From NCBI GenBank assembly GCA_947483075.1, contig CANKLE010000007.1, positions 62,001 through 126,000 of the forward strand: a DNA stretch of 64,000 nucleotides, given 5' to 3'. This stretch comes from Flavobacteriaceae bacterium (GTDB lineage: Bacteria > Bacteroidota > Bacteroidia > Flavobacteriales > Flavobacteriaceae). Shown in pieces: positions 51,627 to 59,895 of this stretch. Numbering within the stretch: position 1 is the first letter of the stretch; every line of letters starts with the position of its first letter. The notes under the pieces are model-generated. The model saw only the letters and a list, made by a program, of their open reading frames with translations, was not told the DNA's origin and made no database searches. The translations under genes were made by a program, and so were the position numbers.

Positions 51627-52061
51627 CTATTTTATGCCTGTACTGCCAAAACCGCCCGCTCCTCTTGCAGTTTCAGAAAGCGATTCTACGAGATTCCATT
51701 CGGCGCGTTCGTGTTGGGCAATCACCAACTGGGCAATGCGTTCGCCGTGTTCGATGACAAAAGTCTCTGACGAAAGATTGACCAAAATTACCCCGATTTC
51801 TCCCCGGTAATCGGCGTCAACCGTTCCAGGACTGTTCAACACGGTGATTCCTTTTTTGAGTGCCAAGCCGCTGCGGGGACGAACTTGCGCTTCATACCCT
51901 ATAGGAAGCTCAATAAACAATCCTGTTTTTACTAAGACGCGTTCGAGCGGCTGTAAAGCAATAGGGGCTTGTAATTCTGCGCGCAAATCCATGCCTGCCG
52001 AAGCAAGGGTTTCATAGTTGGGCAAGGGATGAGAAGAGGTGTTGATGATGTTAATCTGCAT
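51627..52061 (-). CDS. dut: dUTP diphosphatase
   Basis: Hydrolyses dUTP to dUMP and PPi, keeping uracil out of DNA and feeding dTMP synthesis. The 144-residue trimeric-type dUTPase has all five motifs: [40 protein letters not shown] and the C-terminal [10 protein letters not shown] lid. I chose the ATG at 52061 ([10 protein letters not shown]); earlier in-frame codons would overlap the flippase gene and add non-family residues. Confidence 0.97.
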   Translation of the reverse strand: MQINIINTSSHPLPNYETLASAGMDLRAELQAPIALQPLERVLVKTGLFIELPIGYEAQVRPRSGLALKKGITVLNSPGTVDADYRGEIGVILVNLSSETFVIEHGERIAQLVIAQHERAEWNLVESLSETARGAGGFGSTGIK

Positions 52062-52081
52062 AGGTAGGGGTATAAATAAAA

Positions 52082-53548
52082 TTAGCTTTTGGGTGAGCGC
52101 AGCCAACGCAATAAGGTTTCCTTTTCAAAATAGTAAATGAGCGCCACATAAGCACAAAGCAAGGCCACGCCTACGATATAATTTTCTCGGAAGAAATAAA
52201 AAGACACAACCGAAAACAAAATGGAACTGCCTAAATAACTGCCTATTTTTAATTTGTCATAGGGAATAGGATAATACCTGTTTCCTAGAACATACGAAAT
52301 GAGCATCATACTGCCATAAGCCGCAATGGTGGCGATAGCTGAACCATAGTAGCCGTAGCTTGGAATCAATAAGAAATTAAGGGCCAGAGTAACGGCAGCG
52401 CCTACCAAGGAAATATAAGCGCCAATGTGGGTTTTGTCAATCAGTTTGTACCACACCGATAGATTGGTGTAGATGCCCAAAAAGAAATTGGCCAAGATTA
52501 TTAAGGGCACTACTTTCATGGCTTCCCAATAGGAGGCGTCGCGAATCATGAGTTGCTTGAATAAATCAGCAAAGACAATCACTACCAGTTGAATAAACGA
52601 ACCAAAAATCACAAAGTATTTGGTAACAGTAGCATAGGTTTCTGGGGCATTGGCTTGATTTGCGTGACTAAAGAAAAAAGGCTCAATACCCAAGGTATAG
52701 GCGGTGCGGTACAACACCATAAACAGCCCGAGTTTATAACAGGCCGCATATACCCCAACTTGCGCAGCGGCGACGTTCTCGGGCAGTAATCTTCCCAATA
52801 AAATCTTGTCAAACTGTTCGTTGATCGCAAAGGCAATACCGGCCACCAATATGGGCAAGCCGTAACGCATCATGCGCTTCCACAACGCCCAATCAAAATT
52901 CCATTTCAGCAGGAAATAATCAGACGAAAGAGCCAAAAAGGTGAGTAAACTCGCCAAGATATTGGAAATGAAAATATAGCCGATTTGAAAGTTTTCTTGG
53001 TAAATACTCGACCAAAATCCGGTTGGATTGGCGGCAGCTAATTGGGGTAAATAAATTAGAAAGAAGAGATTTAAACTCAAATTTACGCCTACATTGCCTA
53101 CTTTGAGGACTGCATAACGCAGCGGTTTTTGGTGAGCCCGGAGCTTAGAAAAGGGCACAATCACAAAGGCGTCCAATACTAAAATCCAAATGGTGTAGGT
53201 AACATACTGCACGTCGATTCCCGAAGCGGCAGCCAAGGTGTTTCGAAATAACAAGGCAAGCGCTAAAAAGAATAGTGAGCTGGCAAAAATAGAAACCGTG
53301 CTGGTTTCGACCACTTGGTCTTTGTTGGCCTCTTTGTTGTAAAACCGAAAAAAAGAAGTTTCCATTCCGTAGGCTAGGATCACATTAAAGAAAATCATCC
53401 AAGAAAATATAATGGTGACTTGGCCGTATTCTTCTCTGGGAAGCAGTTGTGTATAGATGGGCACCAATAAAAAACTAAACATGCGCGGAATCACCGTGGC
53501 GAGTCCGTATATGGCGGTAGTTTTAAATAGTTTTTTGTATAAGCCCAA
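52082..53548 (-). CDS. oligosaccharide flippase / polysaccharide biosynthesis membrane protein
   Basis: A 488-residue MOP-superfamily (Wzx-like) inner-membrane flippase with about 12-14 hydrophobic segments. It would move lipid-linked glycans across the inner membrane for O-antigen, capsule or similar glycans. Family pattern: [36 protein letters not shown] at the start and repeated Pro/Gly-rich helices. There is no ATG near this start. I use the TTG at 53548, which gives the typical [10 protein letters not shown]-terminus; a TTG at 53578 would add ten residues. Confidence 0.88.
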   Translation of the reverse strand: MGLYKKLFKTTAIYGLATVIPRMFSFLLVPIYTQLLPREEYGQVTIIFSWMIFFNVILAYGMETSFFRFYNKEANKDQVVETSTVSIFASSLFFLALALLFRNTLAAASGIDVQYVTYTIWILVLDAFVIVPFSKLRAHQKPLRYAVLKVGNVGVNLSLNLFFLIYLPQLAAANPTGFWSSIYQENFQIGYIFISNILASLLTFLALSSDYFLLKWNFDWALWKRMMRYGLPILVAGIAFAINEQFDKILLGRLLPENVAAAQVGVYAACYKLGLFMVLYRTAYTLGIEPFFFSHANQANAPETYATVTKYFVIFGSFIQLVVIVFADLFKQLMIRDASYWEAMKVVPLIILANFFLGIYTNLSVWYKLIDKTHIGAYISLVGAAVTLALNFLLIPSYGYYGSAIATIAAYGSMMLISYVLGNRYYPIPYDKLKIGSYLGSSILFSVVSFYFFRENYIVGVALLCAYVALIYYFEKETLLRWLRSPKS

Positions 53549-53616
53549 AGGTTTCTGGTATTGGTTGAAGTGAAACAAAAATAGGGATTTATAGAAACAA
53601 AACGGGCCGTACCGTA

Positions 53617-53649
53617 AATAAAAAAAGCCAACAGTTGTTGTTGGCTTTT
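53617..53649 (-). terminator. rho-independent terminator after atpG
   Basis: On the minus strand a perfect 10-bp stem (AAAAGCCAAC/GTTGGCTTTT, 7-nt loop) is followed by a T-rich run, 20 bp past the atpG stop. It separates the ATPase genes from the flippase gene. Confidence 0.85.
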
Positions 53650-53669
53650 CATTGCTATTTAGTGTGAAA

Positions 53670-54530
53670 TTATCCGTTTAAAGCTTCTGCTCCACCTACA
53701 ATTTCTAAGATCTCATTGGTAATTGCCGCCTGACGCGCTTTGTTGTAAGTGAGTTTCAATTGATCTCTCAATTCGGTTGCGTTATCGGTTGCTTTGTGCA
53801 TGGCTGTCATACGCGCGCCGTGTTCGGAAGCAAATGAATCGCGTATCCCTTTATACAATTGTGTTTTTAACGATTTTGGAATCAAGGTCATTACGATGTC
53901 TTCTTTAGAAGGCTCAAAAATATAATCTCCCGCAGAGGCTGTAGTGGCTGAGGCCAAAGCAGCCAAAGGCAAAAATTGCTCCGTTTGCACAATTTGAGTC
54001 GCGGCGTTTTTGAATTGGTTGTAGATCAATTCTACTTTGTCGTACCCACCTGTTAAAAACAATTCGGTAATGGTATTCGCAATAACAGAAACATTGTCAA
54101 AAGTAAGGGTGTCAAAAACAGCGCTTTGGTTGTCAATTACCGTGTGTGTTTTTCGTAACACGTCGTTTCCTTTTTTACCAATGGCAAAAACATCCACTTG
54201 TTTGCCGGCATAAAAATCGGTTCTGCTTTTTACTTCTTTGACCACGTTGGTATTAAAGGCGCCACACAACCCCCGGTTTGAGGTAACGGCCACCAACAAT
54301 ACTTTTTTCACTTCGCGTTGCGTGGTGTACTCGCCTCCGGCATCCCCGTCTAAAGTGGCCGAAAGGTTTTGCAACAACTCGGTCAATTTCTCGGCATACG
54401 GACGCATCGCTGTAATGGCGTCTTGTGCTTTTTTTAACTTCGCGGCAGAAACCATTTTCATCGCCGATGTGATTTGCATCGTCGAGGATACGGAAGTAAT
54501 TCGGTTACGGATTTCCTTTAAATTTGCCAT
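53670..54530 (-). CDS. atpG: F1F0 ATP synthase gamma subunit
   Basis: Central rotor shaft of F1, turned by the c-ring to drive conformational change in the beta subunits. The 286-residue protein has the conserved N-terminal helix (MANLKEIRNRITSVSSTMQITSAMKMVSAAKLKKAQ), the mid-sequence SNRGLCGAFNTNV and the C-terminal helix ARMTAMHKATDNATELRDQLKLTYNKARQAAITNEI. It is the last ATPase gene here; the beta and epsilon genes are not in this cluster. A 79-bp gap containing degenerate repeats separates it from atpA. Confidence 0.98.
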   Translation of the reverse strand: MANLKEIRNRITSVSSTMQITSAMKMVSAAKLKKAQDAITAMRPYAEKLTELLQNLSATLDGDAGGEYTTQREVKKVLLVAVTSNRGLCGAFNTNVVKEVKSRTDFYAGKQVDVFAIGKKGNDVLRKTHTVIDNQSAVFDTLTFDNVSVIANTITELFLTGGYDKVELIYNQFKNAATQIVQTEQFLPLAALASATTASAGDYIFEPSKEDIVMTLIPKSLKTQLYKGIRDSFASEHGARMTAMHKATDNATELRDQLKLTYNKARQAAITNEILEIVGGAEALNG

Positions 54531-54544
54531 TTGTGTATAGTTAG

Positions 54545-54610
54545 GAGTTGGAAGCTGGAAGCTGGAAGTAAGGCGTTAACTTCCCTACTTCCCACTTCAA
54601 ACTTCAAGCT
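54545..54610. repeat. degenerate GGAAG-type repeats in the atpA-atpG gap
   Basis: A run of GGAAGCT and GAAGTA words (54551-54570) followed by complementary ACTTCC and CACTTCAA words (54580-54608). The whole can fold as an imperfect hairpin. The same word type occurs in repeat island A at about 4073-4095. Confidence 0.7.
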
Positions 54611-56187
54611 TAATTATATTTTGCTGAAATTTCTTTGGCAGCAGCCTCGATTACGCCGGTAATGCTGTCGTCTAATTTTCCTGCTTTTAATGCGTCTAAT
54701 GTCGCTCTGTTTTTGCTGTTTAGGTAGGCCAAAAAGTCTTTTTCGAACTCTTTAACTTTGTTTACAGGCACGTTGCGCAACAAGTTTTTAGAACCGGCAT
54801 AGATAATTGCTACTTGATCTTCTACCGTATACGGATCGTTCAATCCTTGTTTCAAGATTTCTACGTTGCGTCTTCCTTTTTCGATTACATTCAAGGTTAC
54901 CGCATCCAAATCAGAGCCAAACTTTGCAAAGGCCTCCAATTCACGGAATTGCGCTTGGTCTAATTTTAAGGTACCCGCTACTTTTTTCATCGATTTGATT
55001 TGTGCGTTTCCACCCACACGAGATACCGAAATACCTACGTTAATTGCTGGACGAACACCCGAGTTAAACAAATCTCCATCCAAGAAAATCTGTCCATCGG
55101 TAATCGAAATTACGTTGGTTGGAATATAAGCCGAAACGTCACCCGCTTGGGTTTCGATAATCGGTAATGCGGTCAATGAACCTCCTCCTTTTACGATTGG
55201 TTTTAAAGAATCGGGTAAGTCGTTCATGTTTTTGGCAATGTCGTCGTTGGCAATTACTTTACACGCTCTTTCTAACAAACGAGAGTGCAAGTAAAATACG
55301 TCTCCAGGATAGGCTTCACGACCCGGTGGTCTTCTTAACAAAAGAGACACCTCACGATAGGCTACCGCTTGTTTGGATAAATCATCGTATACAATCAAAG
55401 CAGGACGGCCTGAATCTCTGAAGTATTCTCCGATGGCTGCTCCAGCAAATGGAGCATATACTTGCATTGGCGCTGGATCAGAAGCATTGGCAGCCACAAT
55501 AATGGTGTAAGCCATCGCTCCTTTTTCTTCTAACATTTTTGCTATTCCCGCTACAGTTGATGCTTTTTGTCCAATCGCAACGTAGATACAAAATACGGGT
55601 TGACCCGCGTCATAAAATTCTTTTTGATTCAAAATGGTGTCCAAACATACGGTAGATTTACCGGTTTGACGGTCACCAATTACCAGCTCCCGTTGTCCAC
55701 GTCCCACAGGAATCATGGCGTCAACGGCTTTTACTCCGGTTTGCAAAGGCTCAGTTACGGGCTGACGGAAAATTACTCCTGGTGCTTTACGCTCCAAAGG
55801 CATTTCGTATAAATCTCCGCCAATTGGTCCTTTTCCGTCAATAGGAAATCCAAGGGTGTTTACTACACGACCTACCATTTGCTCGCCTACTTTTAAGGAA
55901 GCAATACGTTGGGTTCTTTTGGCAGTAGATCCTTCTTTGATTCCGGTTGATGGTCCTAAAAGTACTACCCCAACATTGTCTTCTTCCAAGTTCAAAACGA
56001 TTCCTTCTAGACCGTTTTCAAATTGAACTAATTCGCCGTATTGGGCATTCGATAGTCCGTATACACGGGCAATTCCATCCCCAACTTGAAGCACTGTTCC
56101 TACTTCTTCTAGAGAAGCACCAGATTCAAAACGCTCTACTTGTTTTTTTAAAATTGCTGAAATTTCAGCTGGTTTAATTTCCGCCAT
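54610..56187 (-). CDS. atpA: F1F0 ATP synthase alpha subunit
   Basis: Non-catalytic nucleotide-binding subunit of the F1 hexamer. The 525-residue protein has the N-terminal beta-barrel ([18 protein letters not shown]), Walker [10 protein letters not shown] (~170), the signature region [14 protein letters not shown] and the arginine finger in the following SxxR context. Length is slightly longer than E. coli (513). atpH lies 14 bp upstream and atpG downstream across a repeat-filled gap. Confidence 0.99.
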   Translation of the reverse strand: MAEIKPAEISAILKKQVERFESGASLEEVGTVLQVGDGIARVYGLSNAQYGELVQFENGLEGIVLNLEEDNVGVVLLGPSTGIKEGSTAKRTQRIASLKVGEQMVGRVVNTLGFPIDGKGPIGGDLYEMPLERKAPGVIFRQPVTEPLQTGVKAVDAMIPVGRGQRELVIGDRQTGKSTVCLDTILNQKEFYDAGQPVFCIYVAIGQKASTVAGIAKMLEEKGAMAYTIIVAANASDPAPMQVYAPFAGAAIGEYFRDSGRPALIVYDDLSKQAVAYREVSLLLRRPPGREAYPGDVFYLHSRLLERACKVIANDDIAKNMNDLPDSLKPIVKGGGSLTALPIIETQAGDVSAYIPTNVISITDGQIFLDGDLFNSGVRPAINVGISVSRVGGNAQIKSMKKVAGTLKLDQAQFRELEAFAKFGSDLDAVTLNVIEKGRRNVEILKQGLNDPYTVEDQVAIIYAGSKNLLRNVPVNKVKEFEKDFLAYLNSKNRATLDALKAGKLDDSITGVIEAAAKEISAKYN

Positions 56188-56201
56188 AATTATATAAATA
56201 A

Positions 56202-56735
56202 CTAGTTACTTAATTCTCTTTTTAATACTTGCAATCTGTTGGCAATCGAAGCGTTGTATTGCTTGTCGCCTATACGTAAAATAAATCCGCCGATAATGTC
56301 CGGATCTACCGTGTTTTCTATGGTAATTTTCTTGTCTGAAAAAGTGGCGATTTTTTGCAACACCTTGGCTTCTAAAGCCGCATCCATCGGAATAGCGGTC
56401 GTAACTTTTGCGGTTTCAACGCCGTTCAAAATGGCATGCAACTCATTGTATCTTACCGCAATGGTGTGAAGCAATTCAAACCGTTTGTTTTCGAACAACA
56501 AGTGAAACAAGCTTTTGGTTACCGCATGGGTATTGGCAAATAATTCCAACAACACACTTTCTTTTACCTCCACTTTGGTTGTCGGGTTTGCGATAAAGGT
56601 GCGCAGTTCGGCATTGTTGCTAAGGGTTTTTTCCACCACAAGCATATCGGCATTCACTGCGTCGGCAGCGCCTTTGGCTTGTGCTATTTCTAAAATAGCT
56701 TTGGCATAACGAATTGCAGCTCTTGTACTGGCCAT
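56202..56735 (-). CDS. atpH: F1F0 ATP synthase delta subunit
   Basis: Part of the peripheral stalk that holds F1 against rotation, linking alpha to the b subunits. The 177-residue protein has the helical N-terminal domain ([20 protein letters not shown]), [15 protein letters not shown] and the C-terminal [21 protein letters not shown] signature typical of OSCP/delta. It is 2 bp from atpF and 14 bp from atpA. Confidence 0.97.
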   Translation of the reverse strand: MASTRAAIRYAKAILEIAQAKGAADAVNADMLVVEKTLSNNAELRTFIANPTTKVEVKESVLLELFANTHAVTKSLFHLLFENKRFELLHTIAVRYNELHAILNGVETAKVTTAIPMDAALEAKVLQKIATFSDKKITIENTVDPDIIGGFILRIGDKQYNASIANRLQVLKRELSN

Positions 56736-56737
56736 AA

Positions 56738-57238
56738 TTAGTTTAGTTTAGCATCACCCAACATTTTTTCTACCAATTTTACTTGGGAATCTTTGTTGGC
56801 CAATTCGTCTTGTAATAATTTCTCTGCAATCGCTAAAGACAAGGTAGAAACCTGTGATTTCAATTCAGCCATGGCTGCGTTTTTCTCGGTTTCAATCGCT
56901 GCTTTGGCTTGCTCAATCATTTTCAAGCCTTGTGCTTGTGCTTCTGATTTAGAATCGGCGATCATTTTTTCTTTCATTTCACGCGCTTCTTTCAACATCG
57001 CATCACGCTCCATACGGGCTTCTTGCAAAATACGTTGGTTGTCGGCTTGCAAATTTTGCATTTCTTTTTTGGCGTTTTCAGCTGATTCCAAAGCATTTTT
57101 GATGCCTTCTTCGCGCTCGTTTACCGCATCCAAAATGGGTTTCCACGCAAATTTTTTCAACAAGAAAATCAATCCAACAAAAATTAATGTTTGCCAAAAA
57201 AACAAACCAAACGAAAATTGATCTATTAACTTTTCCAT
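56738..57238 (-). CDS. atpF: F1F0 ATP synthase b subunit
   Basis: Peripheral stalk subunit of 166 residues. It has one N-terminal membrane helix (FGLFFWQTLIFVGLIFLLKKFAW, ~10-32) and a long charged coiled coil (~38-150, Glu/Lys/Ala-rich, with NAKKEMQNLQADNQRILQEA). As in most Bacteroidota there is a single b gene. It follows atpE after a hairpin-containing gap and precedes atpH by 2 bp. Confidence 0.97.
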   Translation of the reverse strand: MEKLIDQFSFGLFFWQTLIFVGLIFLLKKFAWKPILDAVNEREEGIKNALESAENAKKEMQNLQADNQRILQEARMERDAMLKEAREMKEKMIADSKSEAQAQGLKMIEQAKAAIETEKNAAMAELKSQVSTLSLAIAEKLLQDELANKDSQVKLVEKMLGDAKLN

Positions 57239-57303
57239 ACTTTTTATTCTTACTGTCTATATAATGTGAGTTTAAAAACTCAGGGGGTTCAATTAAGTAA
57301 AAC

Positions 57304-57332
57304 AAAAGCTGCAACCAACCGTTACAGCTTTT
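57304..57332 (-). promoter_or_regulatory. hairpin between atpE and atpF
   Basis: A 12-bp stem with one mismatch (AAAAGCTGCAAC with GTTACAGCTTTT, 5-nt loop) directly after atpE on the minus strand. A short T run follows. It could act as a weak terminator or RNA-stability element that raises c-subunit output. Confidence 0.55.
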
Positions 57333-57344
57333 TGTTTGTTTGTA

Positions 57345-57536
57345 TTATACTGCAAATAAAGCAGCAAATCCAATACCTTCAATAAGCGCAGCTGCGATAA
57401 GCATAGCGGTTTGAATTTTACCAGTAGCTTCTGGTTGACGGGCAATCGCGTCCATAGCAGAACCACCGATTCTACCGATACCAATACCTGCTCCGATTAC
57501 TACTAATCCAGCTCCAACAATTTTAGGAATTTCCAT
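57345..57536 (-). CDS. atpE: F1F0 ATP synthase c subunit
   Basis: Proteolipid that forms the rotor ring. The 63-residue protein has two membrane helices: the first with the glycine motif GAGIGIGRIGGSA, the polar loop ARQPEATGK (Arg-Gln-Pro), and the second with the ion-binding Glu in AALIEGIGFAALF. No Na+-type Gln or Ser/Thr signature next to the Glu is seen, so proton coupling is likely. It is shorter than E. coli c (79), as is typical here. Confidence 0.97.
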   Translation of the reverse strand: MEIPKIVGAGLVVIGAGIGIGRIGGSAMDAIARQPEATGKIQTAMLIAAALIEGIGFAALFAV

Positions 57537-57570
57537 AATGTATATATATTAAATTAAACATTCTTTTTTT

Positions 57571-57602
57571 AAGGCATTAGGCGAAAGCCATTAGCCATTA
57601 GT
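57571..57602. repeat. degenerate (GCCATTAG) repeat between atpB and atpE
   Basis: Two to three GCATTAG/GCCATTAG words with a GCGAAAGCC spacer, ending on the atpB stop codon (57598-57600). The related word pattern TAGCTTTTAGCTAACAGCC occurs in island B near 32851-32869. Confidence 0.5.
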
Positions 57603-58767
57603 GATGAGCCTCTTCGTGATGGTGCTCTTCTACTGCTGAACCAAAATATAAAGCAGATAGCATTGTAAATATATAGGCTTGTAAAAGCGCTACTAAAATC
57701 TCAATGGTTGAAATGGCAAACGAAAGCAAGAACGACAAGCTGCTGCCCAACCAGTTTTTGAAAATAAACATCAAGCCAATCAAACTCATCAATACGATGT
57801 GGCCCGCAAAAATGTTGGCATACAAACGAATCATTAACGAGAAGGGTTTGATCAATACGCCCAATAATTCAATGGGTGCTAAAATAAATTTCATCGGAGT
57901 AGGAACGCCGGGCATCCAAAAAATGTGTCCCCAGTAATTTTTATTCGCCGTCAAATTGGTAATTAAAAAGGTGATTACCGCCAAGCCAAAAGTCACAGCA
58001 ATATTCCCAGTTACATTAATTCCTAGTGGAGTCAATCCGAAGATGTTTAAAAACCACACAAAGAAAAAGATGGTCAACAAATAACTCATGTATTTTTTGT
58101 AGTGTTTCTCACCGATGTTGGGAATGGCAATCTCGTCGCGCACGTACAAAACAATTGGTTCAAAGAAACGGCCTGGTCCAGAAGAAATTCCGCCATTTTT
58201 GGCATACGATTTGGCTAAGCTGCTAAACAACATAAACATCAAAAAGGCCACCACCATAATGGTAAAAACGCCTTTGGTGATGGATAAATCGATAGGTTTT
58301 AGTTCTTTTTTTGTGACAACTTCTTTGCCATCTTTAATCTCTTTTACTAGAACTGTTTGGATATTTCCATCCGAATCTGATTTGTATATTTTTTCATGGT
58401 GCAATACATAAAAATTTCCATTTGACTCAGCTACTGTTCCATGTTCATCACCATGATTAAATTTGGAGGATGAGAAAAAGTGTACGCCATTGTCCCATAA
58501 AATAATAGGCAAAGAAAAGCCATAATGGGTATGGGTAGATTCGTCTGCAAAGAGCGTAAAATCATGCGCATCCAACACGTGATGGTCTATAAAAGCTCTG
58601 ATTTTTGATTTTAAATCGGTGGGTTCTGCTTGGGTTTCGTGTGAAGTTTCTACAGCAGGTGCTTGGGTTGTAGCGGAAGCTTCTGGAGTATTTGAATGTC
58701 CTATAATAGGAAGAAAGGCGACTAAAATTGCTATACTTACTTGGATCAGTTTTTTTGAAAACACCAT
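57598..58767 (-). CDS. atpB: F1F0 ATP synthase a subunit with N-terminal extension
   Basis: Stator channel subunit that passes protons to the c-ring. The protein is 389 residues, against ~271 in E. coli. A signal-like N-terminus (MVFSKKLIQVSIAILVAFLPIIGHS) and a polar, histidine-rich periplasmic region (~25-165) precede the conserved membrane core. The essential Arg is in LMIRLYANIFAGHIVLM, and the C-terminal LLQAYIFTMLSALYFGSAV is present. It ends in a His/Glu-rich tail (HHHEEAHH). Such extended forms are common in Bacteroidota. It begins the ATPase part of the cluster, behind tandem -7 boxes. Confidence 0.96.
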   Translation of the reverse strand: MVFSKKLIQVSIAILVAFLPIIGHSNTPEASATTQAPAVETSHETQAEPTDLKSKIRAFIDHHVLDAHDFTLFADESTHTHYGFSLPIILWDNGVHFFSSSKFNHGDEHGTVAESNGNFYVLHHEKIYKSDSDGNIQTVLVKEIKDGKEVVTKKELKPIDLSITKGVFTIMVVAFLMFMLFSSLAKSYAKNGGISSGPGRFFEPIVLYVRDEIAIPNIGEKHYKKYMSYLLTIFFFVWFLNIFGLTPLGINVTGNIAVTFGLAVITFLITNLTANKNYWGHIFWMPGVPTPMKFILAPIELLGVLIKPFSLMIRLYANIFAGHIVLMSLIGLMFIFKNWLGSSLSFLLSFAISTIEILVALLQAYIFTMLSALYFGSAVEEHHHEEAHH

Positions 58768-58809
58768 AGCGAATTAATTAACTTAATTTTGAGTTTCTAA
58801 AATTTGGTG

Positions 58810-58842
58810 CAAAAGTACATTAATTATTAATATTCAAAAGTA
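58810..58842 (-). promoter_or_regulatory. promoter region of atpB with two TACTTTTG boxes
   Basis: Minus-strand TACTTTTG boxes at 58810-58817 and 58835-58842, 25 bp apart. TTTG of the upstream box lies 17 bp before the downstream box and could serve as its -33. The leader to the ATG at 58767 is ~38 nt. It allows atpB-G expression apart from the upstream sprE-bactofilin-atpZ genes. Confidence 0.55.
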
Positions 58843-58886
58843 TAAAGCAATTATTTTTTTGGCGGAATTGCAGAAAACACAAGGGT

Positions 58887-59282
58887 TTATTGAACATAGT
58901 TTACTATTCGAGTTGAAAAGTAAGTTTCTGTTGCTAAAAACCAGGCAAATACTATAAAAACTTGCCGTTTTTCTATGGGGTTAAAGCCCGTAGAATTGCC
59001 AAGAAGGGAATAAAAAAACCAATAGGCAATTCCCATTTTTAGGAGCGTTAGCCATATGAAAACAAAGCCCAAATTGTCCTTGAACCTTTGGGGCGTAAGA
59101 GCAAGAATACTCAGTAGTGTGAGAGTCGAAATTCCAAAAAACAAATAGAGTGTGGTTAAGGAAAACTGAAACTCAGCAGCGGTCTGGCCCAGAGACGTAA
59201 AACGATACAGCGCTGCGTGTATAACATAGCTAACAAACACAACAAAAAGCAATTGCAACAGAAGTTTCGCTTTTGGATGCAT
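58887..59282 (-). CDS. small membrane protein of the ATPase cluster (DUF6168-like)
   Basis: A 131-residue integral membrane protein with four hydrophobic segments (HPKAKLLLQLLFVVFVSYVIHA, TLYLFFGISTLTLLSILAL, FVFIWLTLLKMGIAYWFFYSL, VFIVFAWFLATETYF). I chose the ATG at 59282, 4 bp after the AtpZ stop; longer forms would overlap AtpZ. The position matches where other bacteria encode AtpI-like assembly factors. I recall flavobacterial homologues labelled DUF6168 but cannot verify this. A role in c-ring assembly or Mg2+ supply is inference from context. Confidence 0.75.
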   Translation of the reverse strand: MHPKAKLLLQLLFVVFVSYVIHAALYRFTSLGQTAAEFQFSLTTLYLFFGISTLTLLSILALTPQRFKDNLGFVFIWLTLLKMGIAYWFFYSLLGNSTGFNPIEKRQVFIVFAWFLATETYFSTRIVNYVQ

Positions 59283-59286
59283 GAAT

Positions 59287-59517
59287 TTATTCGGATTTAT
59301 TGATTTCGTTGAGTTGGCGGTTGATGTTGTAAAAAGCAATGGCGATCCCGAGCAGGGTTAGTATTTTTACAAATAGATTGTGCGGGTTTTGGTATTTTTC
59401 ATCCAGCCATTTGCCTGCATAGGCAAACAAAAACACGATGGCCCCCATTTGAATAGGAATGTTTATTAGGGCAAGCCATTTATTACGCGTTTGTTTCTGT
59501 TGGTTTGGAGTTTGCAT
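59287..59517 (-). CDS. AtpZ/AtpI-family protein
   Basis: A 76-residue protein with two membrane helices (WLALINIPIQMGAIVFLFAYAGKWLD and NLFVKILTLLGIAIAFYNINRQ) and the family GxWLDxKY-like motif (GKWLDEKYQ) between them. AtpZ/AtpI proteins assist ATP synthase assembly and magnesium or calcium handling. The first 35 bp overlap the end of the bactofilin gene in another frame, an unusually long overlap. Confidence 0.88.
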   Translation of the reverse strand: MQTPNQQKQTRNKWLALINIPIQMGAIVFLFAYAGKWLDEKYQNPHNLFVKILTLLGIAIAFYNINRQLNEINKSE

Positions 59518-59893
59518 CTGGTAAATTTGCAGATTTTACATGGGGTTTCATTTCGCACGATGCGCTAAAATCGGCGCCGGGCTCGACTGATAATTTTCCG
59601 CAAATCACAGCGCCTTTTATGCTGGCTTTTGCTTTTATGGTAAGCATTTCGGCTACTTGAATGTTACCGTGGTATTTGCCTTCAATATCACAATTTTTAC
59701 ACACGATATCTCCAGTTACAGCGGCAGCTGGACCAATCACCAATTTCCCGTTTGATTTGAAGTTTCCGGTTAATACACCATCCAATCTAAAATCGGCTTG
59801 GGACACGATGTCGCCCACCAGGGTTGTGCCTTCTACAATTCGATTGGTTTTGCCCAATAAATCAGTATACGATTTTGTTTTTTTGTCAAACAT
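59483..59893 (-). CDS. bactofilin-family polymer-forming protein
   Basis: A 136-residue cytoskeletal bactofilin. Polar ends flank a central right-handed beta-helix core (~20-115) with repeating short strands: RIVEGTTLVGDIVSQADFRLDGVLTGNFKSNGKLVIG and KGAVICGKLSVEPGADF. Bactofilins polymerise without nucleotide and help localise wall enzymes and shape. It starts 2 bp after the sprE/porW stop and overlaps atpZ by 35 bp, so it is certainly in their operon. Confidence 0.93.
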   Translation of the reverse strand: MFDKKTKSYTDLLGKTNRIVEGTTLVGDIVSQADFRLDGVLTGNFKSNGKLVIGPAAAVTGDIVCKNCDIEGKYHGNIQVAEMLTIKAKASIKGAVICGKLSVEPGADFSASCEMKPHVKSANLPDANSKPTETNA

Positions 59894-59895
59894 GC

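Noticed and set aside
56793..57221. 142-codon plus-strand frame opposite atpF
   Set aside because: It mirrors the alanine/lysine-rich coiled coil of AtpF; the serine/alanine-rich product is a reading-frame artefact.
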